From Lineus longissimus (lineage: Eukaryota > Nemertea > Pilidiophora > Heteronemertea > Lineidae), in assembly GCF_910592395.1 (NCBI RefSeq), contig NC_088326.1:9863001-9927000 (forward strand): a stretch of DNA of 64,000 nt. The letters are read 5' to 3'. Numbering within the stretch: the first letter of the stretch is position 1; each line of letters opens with the position of its first letter. Of this stretch, positions 12,013 through 23,122 are shown in pieces. Under the pieces are notes generated by a model. It was given only the letters and a program-made list of their open reading frames with translations. It was not told the origin of the DNA and searched no databases. The translations under genes and the position numbers were made by a program.

Positions 12013-12590
12013 CACTTAGCTCTTGTTGCAGATGTTGCATTTGAATTGCGGACCATGATCAACTGAGTGAAGTTAGGCCCAATTTTATTTTTAACACTTG
12101 AGTCAAAAGATAAGATGCTATGTGTATACTACTAGGCAGAATGTCCATAGACACGCTGAACAATGTCAAGTCCACAGCTATAGCTGCATGCTTATGAGCT
12201 GCAGCAGAACATGACCATTATGAAACTGAACACCAGTGCTGAATGGTGCACGAGTGATGCATGCACACACCTGATGGACATCACTCATCAGGCTGATGCA
12301 CACCGCTGAGCCTGAATGGTCAAATTAGCTGTAGCGCTTGTCAATATATATGACATATCCAAGTAGCAGGCGTAGGATAGTGGTGAGGAAGAGATATAAG
12401 CTTCCTGATGTTGTCGACAACCCGTAATGTATTGTATTGTAGCCAACTGCTTGCGTGCGATGCATGCGCTTGCTTGCCATGTACGTACAGTGCATTAGGC
12501 CTACGACGTACGATTCTGAATGGGCGTGGCCAAAATCAACTTTTTACACACTGTGTTACAAAAAAATGATGTACAACAATTGATATATGA

Positions 12591-12803
12591 ATGCTACAGA
12601 TTATACTTCACACGACGATGATCTATAAATATTCAATGATTACCCGGATTGTTTGGATTTCGGGGCTTCTCGCAATGGGCAGCTGCTCGGTGATCTTCCT
12701 GATCAAATCGACGTCTGTCAGCTTACTTCCGCTGCGCATGCGTGTGGCGGTAAATAATGAACGGCCCCGTAACATTTCTGAACAGTTGTCGTTCTATTTC
12801 TGA
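12591..12803 (+). other. Short ORF with possible signal anchor
   Basis: A 70-codon frame includes a hydrophobic stretch (MITRIVWISGLLAMG...VIFLI) followed by a basic segment and an N-glycosylation sequon (NIS). That is the shape of a type II membrane protein start, such as a Golgi enzyme. It ends at a stop with no clear splice donor, no continuation was found, and AATAAA occurs at about 13014. I cannot name it, and it may be chance. Confidence 0.2.
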
Positions 12804-13849
12804 CGGACGATTGAACACCAGTGTTAAGCTCAATAGCTGATTAATATGACTAACGGACGGAAAAATTAGTTTTTTTTCTTCAAATAGTTAAATCAATGTG
12901 ACGCGGATGTTCCAACTTGGAACACTTATGTTACGCACACTGAACGCATTCGAACACATGGTGTGGAAACTCAGAACAGCAATGTTCAAGACGTGAACAC
13001 TAGCGTTGATGAATAAAACACATTCTGTTGTTTTTTGAACACGTCAGGCGTCCGCCCGGTTTAGAGTGAGCCGTTTGAGGTGATGAAGGAAACTAAGACT
13101 TTGCGAAGTGGGAGCATACGGCGATGAAAGTAAGTGTCTCTGGGAGAGTAGTTCCAAGTCCGTTCGCTAGGGCAGTATGTTAACTAGTGCACTGGGTAAC
13201 ATGTCCATACATAATTCCCAGGACGTAATGGCCGATCGACGTAGTGTCAGACACTGACAGGGGGAGATCAGCCTAAAATAATTTACATGCATTCAACTCC
13301 TTGTACTATACAGTCTTTTACACAATTTATTAGTCAAGATCAACTAGTTTGGTAGTTCCTATCGCTCGAACTGAGAAATAAGTAAATATTAACCATTAAT
13401 TAGCTGTTTCCCTAAAAAGGTAGTATGTGAAAAATACCATCAAAATGGTTTAGAATTACTATCTTGATAGGTAAACAACTAATTTTACAGTTGGTGTAAC
13501 CATATTCGATCACGCATGGTCATCCTTAAAACGATATAACGATATCGTCAAGGACGTCCGTGATACCGTTTTTTTACGATCCTCAACGATAAGGTCAAAG
13601 GCAAACATTTTACGCAACACTCTAGGCAATACATTCCATTTCGACTCTATGCTGCTCGGCATATAGAATTTCTCATTAAGTTCGAAAACAGAACACTCGC
13701 ACCTGACCAATTCAAGCAGTCGTATCGACGACCTCTCTTCTCCATCGACGTATCGACGTGACTCGATATTCTGATCTTAATTTAATTTTTGATATGCGAG
13801 TTTCTTTTTCCTCGTCCAAGCCTACATGTACATGTACATGTGTGTGCAT

Positions 13850-14130
13850 TTATTCCTTCGGTGTGTGATCTCCTGCTGGTGTGGTCACGCTCTGCAGCCG
13901 ACTCCAGTGTATATTTTTGCCATTAACTCTATCAATATCGGATGAATATGGACACGAGACCAGGTGCAACTGCCACTCGAGCGACATTTTTATTCCTTTG
14001 GCCGGTAGGCGACTTTTTTTGAATGTCATATCGGAGCAAGACCGATATCAGCAGAAAACCGTCATGAATAACTGGATCGGAGCGGTTCCGATCACTGGGC
14101 TGTATGCCAAAGCTCTTTGCTGAGGCTAAA
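13850..14130 (+). pseudogene. Truncated PAN-exon relic
   Basis: Matches 6044-6320, the 3' half of the orphan PAN exon at 5870 and its downstream sequence, but the cysteine-rich PAN half is missing and is replaced by a CATGTACATG-rich junction. A second relic with the same breakpoint lies at 18035-18260. The shared breakpoint shows that one truncated form was itself duplicated. Confidence 0.6.
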
Positions 14131-15037
14131 CCAAGTGCAAGACCAAGAATATTCAAATGTATTCATAGTACCAATAGTATCAATCATCACTTCGGTTCTG
14201 TTTAAAGTGTACATTTAATGTACGTACGTGCAGAGTTTTATAGTCTTTGACCCCTTTCCCCACTGATCGATCGAAGCATCAAATTGGCCAATCTGATGGC
14301 TGATAGTCAGCCTTGTTTGAAAAATTGCTTCCAAAATTAAATATCGGGCATCCTAAATGTACTACCGGGACCTGTGTCAGTGACTTAGACATAAGTCGGT
14401 GGTGATATGCCCGTCGGTTAGGCAAAAACCGTGCTCAACACAAACACATGTTTCTTGAAATTTCTTGTAAGAATTAACATTCAAAAGCGAAACATTTATT
14501 TTGTCTACCCGATACAAGCCGTTCTTAGATCGATATGATTATTCGTAAAATCGATTGATCCATAAAATCTATTGCATTATTTTTCGTGCGTTTTTGTTTA
14601 ACTGATCGATACATGTGGTCCATTGAATGATTAAAAATACATTGATGCTTCACATTCAATCAGTTTGGAGCAACGGTGACAAATAGCGTCGATAGCATGG
14701 GTCAGTGGTGCCACCTTTGAAAGACGTAAAGTGTAAAGGCAAGTGCACGCACAAAATATGTACTCTTAATTTATAATTTGTTTGATACAGGACAAACCTG
14801 CAGTGTATTTCTCTCTATCTGTGTTGCAATTCGTGTTTGAAGAACCATATTACAAGGTATGAACACAACGTCAGAGGCGGATGACTCCAACAACACTATT
14901 TCTTTAACTACGTGTATATTGCAGATTTTCCTTGACAGGTTGGACATGTTCGATTCCACTGCCCGATTCTCCGCAATCTTGGAATTTTATTCTTCAGTGT
15001 GGCTATGTTTCAGTTAAAAACCTACCGCTCATGTTAA

Positions 15038-15404
15038 TAGCATTCCGCGATGATGAGGTCACTGAAGCTGCTGCCCTCTATTACTCCATCGCTGAATTAC
15101 AGGCAATGTCGGACAAACATGCGGTTTCGTAATGGATTCAGGCTTTCTAACTAGGGCAGTTAGATTCAATCTGGCACATGTCCGAGTGTTGGAAATACTA
15201 CATAATTGTTCTGAATATTTCTCTCTCTGACTCTATGGTATCATTCATGCTAAAAACAATGCAGGGTCAAAGATAACTGACTTTGAAAAAAGCTCAAATG
15301 TGTAGAAATAAGTGTCGATGTCCGACTGTCACGTGACTAAAACGTCATCAATATCTTATTCAAATGACCTTGTGAGCTATAAATAGTAACTTCGTGGAAT
15401 GCTA
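15038..15404. mobile_element. 367-bp MITE inserted in PAN copy 3
   Basis: This segment is present in copy 3 and absent from the matching place in copy 2 (about 7234), which gives a natural empty site. Its ends are inverted repeats: TAGCATTCCGCGA at the left and the reverse complement of TAGCATTCCACGA at the right. It has no coding capacity. A TA at each tip could be part of the element or a TA target duplication. Its size and structure fit a non-autonomous DNA transposon. Confidence 0.8.
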
Positions 15405-15610
15405 TTTGGTGACTGCACTCCAAAAACATTCATTTATGAGTTGGTCGTTAGATCATAGGACAGGTGTTATATATAATTGCAGTTTTTTGTGAAAATTTCT
15501 ACGTAATCATGACGATGTTTAATTCTATAGTTCGATTGTTGTCCAATTTCAAAAAGGTAAATTATTTAAACCACAAAAATAATCGGTGTATGAACGTCCA
15601 CTAGACAAGT

Positions 15611-17300
15611 ATGCTGTTTTTGCTGCTCTTCTTTGTTTTCTGTGCAAAGACCAGTACTGGAAAATGGGCCAACCGTAAGTTATGTCGAATATTAACCCGG
15701 TGGGTACGTGTGGCAAGACTGGCTAACCACAGAGCTCAGAAGCTGACCCTATTGTCTAGTTTGCCCATAGCTCGCGTAACATCTGTCGTATCGACTCAAA
15801 ACCAAGTGCGCATGCATTTGAAAGAATCAAAACGAGCTCGTTTTTTCAACCTAGATGTAGTTGTCTCACCTATAAACATGAAAAAATGAAGTAAAAAAAT
15901 ACCATCAAAATGATTGAGAATTACCACTCTGATAGGTAAACAACTAATTTCACAGTCGGTGCAACCATATTTGATCTCGCATGGTCTTCCCTAACGATAC
16001 ACGGACATAGTCCAGATATGTAGTTGTTTTACGATCCTCAACGATAAGATTAGCCGCAAACAGTTTGCCTGCCAAAATAGTTTTCAACTTAAAAATGACG
16101 ATGTTTAATTCTACAGTTCAATCGTTGTCCAATTTCGAAAAAGTAAGTTATTTGAACCACAAGAATAATCGGAGTATAATTAACGTCCACCAGACAAGTA
16201 TGCTGTTTTGCTGCTCTTCTTTGTTTTCTGTGCAATGACCAGTACTGTTTTAAAAAGGGGCGAACCGTACGTAAGTTGTGTCGAATATTGAATATCATTA
16301 CAGATCTGCTCTCTGTTCCCGCTGGCTATACACATCGCAGGGGTGACTGTCATGGGAATGATTTTTACACCGTCAATCGTCATGGTTTGTCGTTTATCCT
16401 GTGCATTGCTATGTGTAACAAATACCCAAAATGTCGTGCATTTCAATATAAACCTAACAGCGGATGCGGAGTGAAATTGAAGTCCTGTGATATTGTCACG
16501 CTGCCTGACAGTCCATATCACAATATGTTTAAACGAATAGGTAAGGTCTTGATATAATTATATGTAAACAAGAAAATTCAGTCTGACATATTCTGATAAT
16601 GTGACATGTTCTGATAATGTCATACTGACGGTTTATTGTAAAGTCTGCCGGGATAAAACATCATTTGACCTCGTTTTCCACAGCATGATGTGAGATTAAA
16701 CGCTATTGTTGTGATCAGATTTATATCGATCCGTTGATTAATGTCGTATTTACATATCAAATGACATATGCTGTCACTACTTCTACTACTACTAATAGTA
16801 GACACTATTCTGACATCAATCTAAATGACGTCAGAATAATGTCAGAACGACAATCCAAGAAAGTGTATATCAAATCTTTGATGGGGGAGGGGGTCCACTC
16901 TATACCTTCCAATGGTGACGATGCCATTTTGACATCGTTCAAGCCCATGTTATCAGCCGTCATTTGGAAAGTAATAAAGTCCGATTGAAATAAAGCCCAA
17001 ACATATAGCTGGTCTTCGTAACGTTCTGTTTTGTTTAACGCAGATATGTCCAACCGAGCGATATTCGTGGTCAAAAGGACGCCACCTACCGGCAAAATTA
17101 TAAAAACAACTAATACCACGCCTCCTGTCAGCGGTTTTGACTGTGCATTTCACTGTTTTAGGCGCTTTGATTGTAGCGCATTTGTACGTGACGTCACAAT
17201 TAAGAAATGTTACCTCCTCGACATATTTAAATATACTGAAGTCTTACGTACTGCTACGTTTGGGGATAACGACTTAGGCCTACGGCGTCTGACATTGTGA
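15611..17300 (+). CDS. Secreted protein with two PAN/apple-like domains (most complete copy)
   Basis: Predicted exons are 15611-15674 (signal peptide MLFLLLFFVFCA), 16304-16540 (first PAN domain) and 17044-17300 (second PAN domain, TGA 17298-17300). All junctions are phase 1, and the sum is 558 bases, 185 residues. Domain 1 (about residues 30-80) shows GDCHGNDF, FILCIAMCNKYPKCRAF, then a Cys-Gly pair and LKSCD. Domain 2 shows CAFHC, DCSAF and KKCYLLD. No membrane anchor follows, so a small secreted protein is expected. PAN modules bind proteins or glycans, and expanded families of them occur in invertebrate mucus, adhesion and immunity. The specific role is unknown. A second signal-like exon at 16200 is frameshifted, so 15611 is the better start. 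Confidence 0.65.
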
Positions 17301-18330
17301 ATGTAGCCGTGTGAGGTGATGAAGGAAACTAAGACTTTGCGAAGTGGGAGCATACGGCGATGAAAGCAAGTGTCTCTGGGAGAGTAGTTCCAAGTCCGTT
17401 CGCTAGGGCAGTATGTTAACTAGTGCACTGGGTAACATGTCCATACATAATTCCCAGGACGTAATGGCTGATCGAAGTAGTGTCAAACAGTGACAGCGGA
17501 AGGTCAGCCTGAAATAATATACATATATTCAACTCCTTGTAATATATGCAGTCTTTTACAAAATTCATTAGTCAAGATCAACTAGTTTGGTAGTTCCTAT
17601 CGCTCGAACTGAGAAATAAGTAAATATTAACCATTAATTAGCTGTTTCCCCTAAAAAGGTAGTATTTGAACCATGTGAAAAATACCATCAAAATGGTAAG
17701 AATTACTATTTTGATAGGTAAACAACTAATTTTGGTCATTCTTAAAACGATATAACGATATCGTCAAGGACGTCCGTGATACCGTTTTTTTTACGATCAT
17801 CATGCGATAAGGTCAAAGGCAAACATTTTACACAACACTCTAGGCAATACGTTCCATTTCGACTCGTTATGCTCCTCGGCATATAGAATTTCTCATTAAG
17901 TTCGAAAACAGAACCCTCTCACCTGACCATTTCAAGCAGTCGTATCGACGTGACTCGATATTCTTATCTTGATTTAATTTTTGATATGCGAGTTTCTTTT
18001 TTCCTCATCCAAGCCTACATGCACATGTACTTGTGTGTGCATTTATTCCTTCGGTGTGTGATCTCGTGCTGGTGTGGTCAAGCTCTGCAGCCGACTCCAG
18101 TGTATATTTTTACCATTAACTCGGTCAATATCGGTTGTATATGGAAACGAGACCAGGTGCAACCGCCACTCGAGCGACATTTTTATTCCTTTTGCCGGTA
18201 GGCGACTTTTTTTTAATGACACATCGCAGCAAGACCGATATCAGCAGAAAGTCGTCAAGAATAACTGGATCGGAGAGGTTTTCCGGTTGTATAGTTTTAA
18301 TAGTTCCTCAAGGAAGGTCAACCGCAAATA
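17300..18330 (+). repeat. Partial PAN block copy (3' flank plus truncated PAN relic)
   Basis: Downstream of the intact PAN gene, 17300-18060 repeats 13070-13860 and 18035-18260 repeats the truncated PAN relic at 13850. No intact exon is present. From about 18330 the sequence becomes the flank of the EGF cluster, also found at 1080. Confidence 0.75.
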
Positions 18331-18764
18331 TTGTGCAACACTCTAGGCAATACGTACCATTTCGACTCGTTATGCTCCTCAACATAGAATTTCTCATGAA
18401 GTCCGAAAGTAGAACCAACTTACCTCAAATTTTCAATCCGTCGTATGTCGTCCGTTACCCTATCTTCTTAATTATATTTGATTTTAGGTTTCCTCTTCCA
18501 AACCTACCTGTGCGTGCGTTGTAATCGTCAACCTGCGATCCGTTGTGTATATTCGGGGCTACCGGCATGACGCATCACCAAGGGAGATGTTATGACGAGG
18601 AGTTTCTGAAAATCTGAATCTGAAACTTCTCGATTCGAGATAGACAAATAGAGATTTTAAACTCTATAATTTACGAATATTTAGCGATTTTATATGATTA
18701 TCATTATCAACTTTAATAACTTTGATTTTATAGTAGGAAGGTTTACTTAGATTTTATAACTTAC

Positions 18765-19019
18765 CAACACAGCTAAAACCATCTTGCTCGTAGCCAGTTG
18801 TACATAGACAGGTGAATGACCCATTTGTGTTGGCGCAGAAAGAGTTTACGATGGAGGTACAATTGTGGTGTCCTGTTGCACACTCATCGACATCAGTACA
18901 ACTGGTCTTTGCATCGCCCTGATAGCCTGTTTTACACTTGCAAGTGAAGGAACCCTCTGTGTTGGTACATTCAGCGTTTGTATCGCATCTGCGCGTGCTT
19001 GTATTGCATTCGTTTATAT
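18765..19019 (-). CDS. Exon encoding two calcium-binding EGF-like domains (EGF exon 4)
   Basis: The 255-bp exon is phase 1 at both ends, with acceptor TTCAG and donor GTAAGT. It encodes DINECNTSTRRC... followed by DVDECATGHHNC..., two EGF-like domains with six cysteines each. The D-I/V-N/D-E-C openings and later aromatic positions (GSFTC) are those of calcium-binding EGF repeats. It is the last EGF exon recognised on this strand, and no downstream exon or stop could be assigned. It is nearly identical to 20743-20997, from which it was duplicated. Confidence 0.75.
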
Positions 19020-19570
19020 CTGAAGAAGACAAAGATAGACAGATTTTTAAGTGTTTATTATCAGCAATATACCTCATCAGCTCGGCGTCATCTATGCACG
19101 TTATCATCAGCTTCTTATTGACCTGTTTTCACCAAAACAAAGTATTTTTGTCAGTGTCTTCAATGACGATAGTTCAAAACTGCTACAATAGCAAGTTGAA
19201 TAGCAGGCCCGACCTTGGTTGCAAAGGCAAGTCGTATGTACCTTAGCTTTCGAAATGATATCATTTCATCATCCAAGGACCAAAGCGATTTGGATGAATT
19301 CTGTGATTTAAACAATTGATTGACAAACTGATTGACTAAAGAAATTATACGGAAACGAATTGGGCAATATGTAGGCCAAAGCAGAGGCGAGGCCAAGGTC
19401 TTGGCCAACATTTTAGTTCCACTCGAGAAGATTTGGTGAGACAATCAATACCGACAGTGAGATATCAATTTCTATTCTAAAACGTCTCAAATTTAACAAT
19501 GAATATTGTGATTTTGAATGCTTTTTGTCTGCTTCCATATTTGACACCAACCTAAGCGGTTTTGGTTGCC

Positions 19571-20019
19571 TAAAGCTTGCATCACACTAGCCGCCAACTT
19601 CGGCGTTCATAGGCGTTTTTTTGCCGCAAGAGTCCCGAACGCCTGAAAAATCCCTAGTCAGCTACGAACGGCGTCGGCGAACGCGGCTTGACGCCACTTG
19701 CCTCAACTAAACGCCAAATATCTAACATGCTTGATTTTTAAGACGCGTGTCGCCGCGCTTGAACGCAAGAAGAAGCCAGGTGTGCTCCGGATGGCCGCCT
19801 GACTTGGCGTCGGCGGCGAGGCTATGGCCAATCAGCTTGCGTCTTGATGTCACATGATTTTAAAATGGCAGCCTAAAGTGGCGGAAAAGACGCTACTGTA
19901 GGCCATTTCTGGCCAGGTGTGCTCTGACCGGGATCCACTGGCCGCCAACTATGGCGTCGAGAGGCGTCAGCCGAACGCTTCTTGTCGCCAAAGTTTGCGG
20001 CTAGTGTGCTGCAGGCTTA
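19571..20019. mobile_element. About 450-bp MITE, copy A
   Basis: The ends are inverted repeats of about 25-30 bp sharing CACACTAGCCGCCAACTT and bounded by TAA/TTA. The interior is GC-richer than its surroundings and full of GGCG/CGCC steps. Copies occur at 21480-21926 and 30818-31274. Copies A and B were carried by the EGF duplication; copy C is an independent insertion. There is no coding capacity. TA or TWA flanks would fit mariner-type or Harbinger-type mobilisation, but this is not settled. Confidence 0.85.
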
Positions 20020-20253
20020 ACCATTACCGTTGAATTCAAAACGAGGCTTCTATATATAGGCGCATAGTGCAATTACGAAGCTCAGTTAATTCTTGACCAG
20101 TGCTTTTGAAATCATGGCTCGGCATACAATCCGTTTTGCCATTAGAGGAGGAATTTGTAGCAGCTAAGATATCAGTTGAGCTCCGATTCAACATGTAAAA
20201 TAATAGTGGAAACTACTCCAACAATTGTAAGTTAGTTATTTCAATCAACTTTC

Positions 20254-20505
20254 CTTCGCACGCCATCCCCTTTTGCCTATAACCATCTGTACATGGACAA
20301 GTATAGGACCCAATGTTGTTGGTGCAGACGGAGTTGGCGATGGAGCTACAGTTGTGCACCCTCGTCGCACACTCATCAACATCGCTGCATGTTGTACCCG
20401 TCCCTCTGAAGCCATCCTTACAGGTGCAAGTGAAAGACATCTTCGTATTGGTACAGGTGGCATTTGCATCACAGTTGTGGGCGTTTGTGGTGCTCTCGTT
20501 TATAT
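20254..20505 (-). pseudogene. EGF-pair exon 3, decaying (lost cysteine and splice donor)
   Basis: This is the counterpart of 22162-22413. Two specific defects are visible against that copy. The first EGF cysteine codon TGC is AGC (DINES instead of DINEC), which would leave its disulfide partner unpaired. The donor after the exon reads GAAAGT instead of GTAAGT, so the exon cannot splice to the next one and would read through to a stop at about 20213. It may be skipped, may serve as a terminal exon, or may be dead. Confidence 0.7.
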
Positions 20506-20742
20506 CTATTAGAGATTTTCAGAAAGTTAAAGACCTGATGAGCTGAAACGCTTACCAATATTGGCGAGACGGCGATCTCGTATTGTATGTAAACATCAAT
20601 AACAAGTTTCTGAAAATCTGAATCTAAAACTTCTCGTTTCGAGATAAACATATAGAGATTTTAAACTCTATTATTTACGAATATTTAGCGATTTTATATG
20701 ATTATGATTATCATCTTTTTTAACTTTGATTTTATAACTTAC

Positions 20743-20997
20743 CAACACAGCTAAAAACACCTTTCTCGTAGCCAGTTTTACATGGACATGTGAATGACCC
20801 ATTTGTGTTGGCGCAGACAGAGTTGACGATGGAGGTACAATTGTGGTGTCCTGTTGCACACTCATCGACATCAGTACAACTGGTCTTTGCATCGCCCTGA
20901 TAGCCTGTTTTACACTTGCAAGTGAAGGAACCCTCTGTGTTGGTACATTCAGCGTTTGTATCGCATCTGCGCGTGCTTGTATTGCATTCGTTTATAT
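20743..20997 (-). CDS. Exon encoding two calcium-binding EGF-like domains (EGF exon 2)
   Basis: The 255-bp exon is phase 1 in and out, with acceptor TTCAG and donor GTAAGT. It encodes two cysteine-complete EGF domains opening DINECNTS and DVDECATG, ending GVFSCVG. It sits between EGF exons 22162-22413 and 20254-20505, and because all are symmetric phase-1 exons, any of them can be gained or skipped without breaking the frame. Such domains form extended calcium-stabilised rods in extracellular proteins. Confidence 0.75.
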
Positions 20998-21479
20998 CTG
21001 AAGAAGACAAAGATAGACAGATTTTTAAGTGTTTATTATCAGCAATATACCTCATCAGCTCGGCGTCATTTATGCACGTTATCATCAGCTTCTTATTGAC
21101 CTGTTTTCACCAAAACAAAGTATTTTTGTCAGTGTCTTCAATGACGACAGTTCAAAACTGCTACAATAGCAAGTTGAATAGCAGGCCCGACCTTGGTTGC
21201 AAAGGCAAGTCGTATGTACCTTAGCTTTCGAAATGATATCATTTCATTATCCAAGGACCAAAGCGATTTGGATGAATTCTGTGATTTAAACAATTGATTG
21301 ACAAACTGATTGACTAAAGAAATTATACGGAAACGAATTGGGCAATATGTAGGCCAAAGCAGAGGCGAGGCCAAGGTCATCTATTCTAAAACGTCTCAAA
21401 TTTAACAATGAATATTGTGATTTTGAATGCTTTGTGTCTGCTTCCATATTTGACACCAACCTAAGCGGTTTTGGTTGCC

Positions 21480-21926
21480 TAAAGCTTGCAGCACACTAGC
21501 CGCCAACATCGGCGTTCACAGGCGTTTTTTGCCGCTAGAGTCCTGAACGCCTGAAAAATCCCTAGTCAGCTTCGAACGGCGTCGGCGAATGCGGATTGAC
21601 GCCACTTGCCGCAACTAAACGCCAAATATCTAACATGTTTGATTTTCAAGACGCGTGTCGCCGCGCTTGAACGCAAGAAGAAGCCAGGTGTGCTCCGGGT
21701 GGCCGCCTGACTTGGCGTCGGCGGCGAGGCTATGGCCAATCAGCTTGCGTCTTGATGTCACATGATTTCAAAATGGCAGCCTAAAGTGGCGGAAAAGACG
21801 CTACTGGACGCCAATTCCGGGCAGGTGTGCTCTGACCGAGATCCACTGGCCGCCAACTATGGCGTCGAGAGGCGTCAGCCGAACGCTTCTTGTCGCCAAA
21901 GTTGGCGGCTAGTGTGCTGCAGGCTT
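21480..21926. mobile_element. About 450-bp MITE, copy B
   Basis: Second copy of the CACACTAGCCGCCAACTT inverted-repeat element, at the same relative place in EGF unit 2 as copy A in unit 1. It was therefore inherited through the duplication, not inserted anew. Confidence 0.85.
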
Positions 21927-22161
21927 GACCATTACCGTTGAATTCAAAACGAGGCTTCGATATATAGGCGCATAGTGCAATTACGAAGCTCAGTTAATTC
22001 TTGACCAGTGTTTTTGAAATCATGGCTCGGCATACAATCCGTTGTGCCATTAGAGAAGGAATTTGTAGCAGCTAAGATATCAGTTGAGCTCCGATTCAAC
22101 ATGTAAAATAATAGTGGAAACTGATCCAACAAGTGTAAGTTAGTTATTTCAATCAACTTAC

Positions 22162-22413
22162 CTTCGCACGCCATCCCCTTTTGCCTATAACCATCTGTAC
22201 ATGGACAAGTATAGGACCCAATGTTGTTGGTGCAGACGGAGTTGGCGATGAAGATACAGTTGTGCACCCTCGTCGCACACTCATCAACATCGCTGCATGT
22301 TGTACCCGTCCCTCTGAAGCCATCCTTACAGGTGCAAGTGAAAGACATCTTCGTATTGGTACAGGTGGCATTTGCATCGCAGTTGTGGACGTTTGTGGTG
22401 CACTCGTTTATAT
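22162..22413 (-). CDS. Exon encoding two calcium-binding EGF-like domains (EGF exon 1)
   Basis: The 252-bp exon is phase 1 in and out, with a good donor (GTAAGT). It encodes DINECTTNVHNC... and DVDECATRVHNC..., with all twelve cysteines present. It is the EGF exon nearest the C-type lectin exons and on the same strand. The lectin's last exon could splice into it in phase 1, joining ICKK to DINEC, which would place EGF repeats directly after the lectin domain. Confidence 0.75.
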
Positions 22414-22444
22414 CTATTAGAGATTTTCAGAAAGTTAAAGACCT

Positions 22445-22637
22445 GGGACCTGTTTCATAAATTTTAATGGGCGCTTGGTGGGTGAACCGTAGATTCACCT
22501 GCTAAAGGAAGGGCAGGCTAAAGGTACCTTCAAGCCAGTTTGTGAAACGCTCTGATTTTGTTCCTTTAAATTTTAAATAACTCCTTCCTTTATGGTTCCT
22601 TAAAGGAACTCCTTTAAAAAGTTTTATGAAACAGGCC
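22445..22637. mobile_element. 193-bp MITE with empty-site paralogue
   Basis: The element interrupts sequence that is continuous in EGF unit 1 (GACCTGATGAG at about 20531). Its ends are inverted repeats: GGGACCTGTTTCATAA and the complement of GGCCTGTTTCATAA. The flanking CCT is duplicated, giving a 3-bp target duplication. It must have inserted after the EGF duplication. No coding sequence. Confidence 0.9.
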
Positions 22638-22760
22638 CCTGATGAGCTGAAACGCTTACCAATATTGGCGAGACGGCGATCTCGTATTGTATGTAAACAT
22701 CAATAACAATATAATCGAGAAACAGTTTTCAACAAGCGATCAAGTAATAGCTTCATCACA

Positions 22761-22915
22761 CAGTAGAACCTCCCTAATTAGGGGACACCTCTTTTTCAAG
22801 GACAATCGCCCTACAGAGGACACTAATTTGTTGTTGCCATTCCATTTGACCCCTCTAATCAGGCCGCCTCTCTAAGGACAGCACTTCTCAGCCCCGAGGA
22901 TGTCCCTATCAGTAT
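22761..22915. mobile_element. Truncated CAGTAGAACCTC-type element
   Basis: Begins CAGTAGAACCTCCCTAATTA, which resembles pogo/Tigger-type terminal repeats, and contains phrases such as GGACACCTCT and CCTCTCTAAGGACA. No matching right end was found. A related and more complete element is at 43906-44074. Confidence 0.45.
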
Positions 22916-23122
22916 TTGGTTTCATAATTCGGCAATTGAGCTTCCCGTTTAGGGTGTTCTTTTCAGTCAACACAAATATGCACCCCTGGAGGTTTTCCAG
23001 GTAAAGAAAAAAATATGTATCAGCTTTTTGAGCTAATAAACAAACCTTAAGTTGTTTTTTCAATCCCTGAAAAAAAGCCCTACCATGTCTATACGGGATG
23101 CATGTTTGTGTAGGCTGAAACA

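Larger units (their letters stand above)
9270..13068. mobile_element. About 3.8 kb insertion interrupting PAN block similarity
   Basis: PAN block homology ends at about 9270 and resumes at 13068. About 80 bp of block sequence (9190-9270) is repeated at the far edge (13068-13145), as if the insert were flanked by a duplication. Inside lies a large inverted repeat (9931-12012) and otherwise unrecognised AT-rich DNA. No transposase or reverse transcriptase motif was seen, so the mechanism is open. Confidence 0.5.
13068..17500 (+). repeat. Duplicated PAN block, copy 3
   Basis: Third copy of the PAN block, matching copy 1 (520-1080) at its start and copy 2 (6050-9270) over most of its length. It contains the best PAN gene of the window. 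At 17300-18060 it runs into another copy of its own first segment (compare 13070-13830), so the blocks are arranged head to tail with partial overlaps. Confidence 0.85.
18600..20590 (-). repeat. EGF tandem duplication unit 1
   Basis: First of two head-to-tail units of about 2 kb. Each contains one EGF exon of the DINECNTS type, one EGF exon of the DINECTTN type and, between them, a MITE. Unit 2 spans about 20592-22720. Identity is high in introns as well as exons, so the duplication is recent. A segment of about 70 bp present near 19400 is missing from unit 2 near 21378. Confidence 0.85.
20592..22720 (-). repeat. EGF tandem duplication unit 2
   Basis: Second unit of the EGF duplication. It differs from unit 1 by the 193-bp insertion at 22445-22637, the deletion near 21378 and scattered substitutions. 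Its two EGF exons are intact, unlike the 20254-20505 exon of unit 1. Confidence 0.85.

Noticed and set aside
20273-20546. Plus-strand frames over the EGF exons (also at 18938, 20916 and 22181)
   Set aside because: They mirror the cysteine-rich EGF exons on the opposite strand and recur only because the exons are duplicated.
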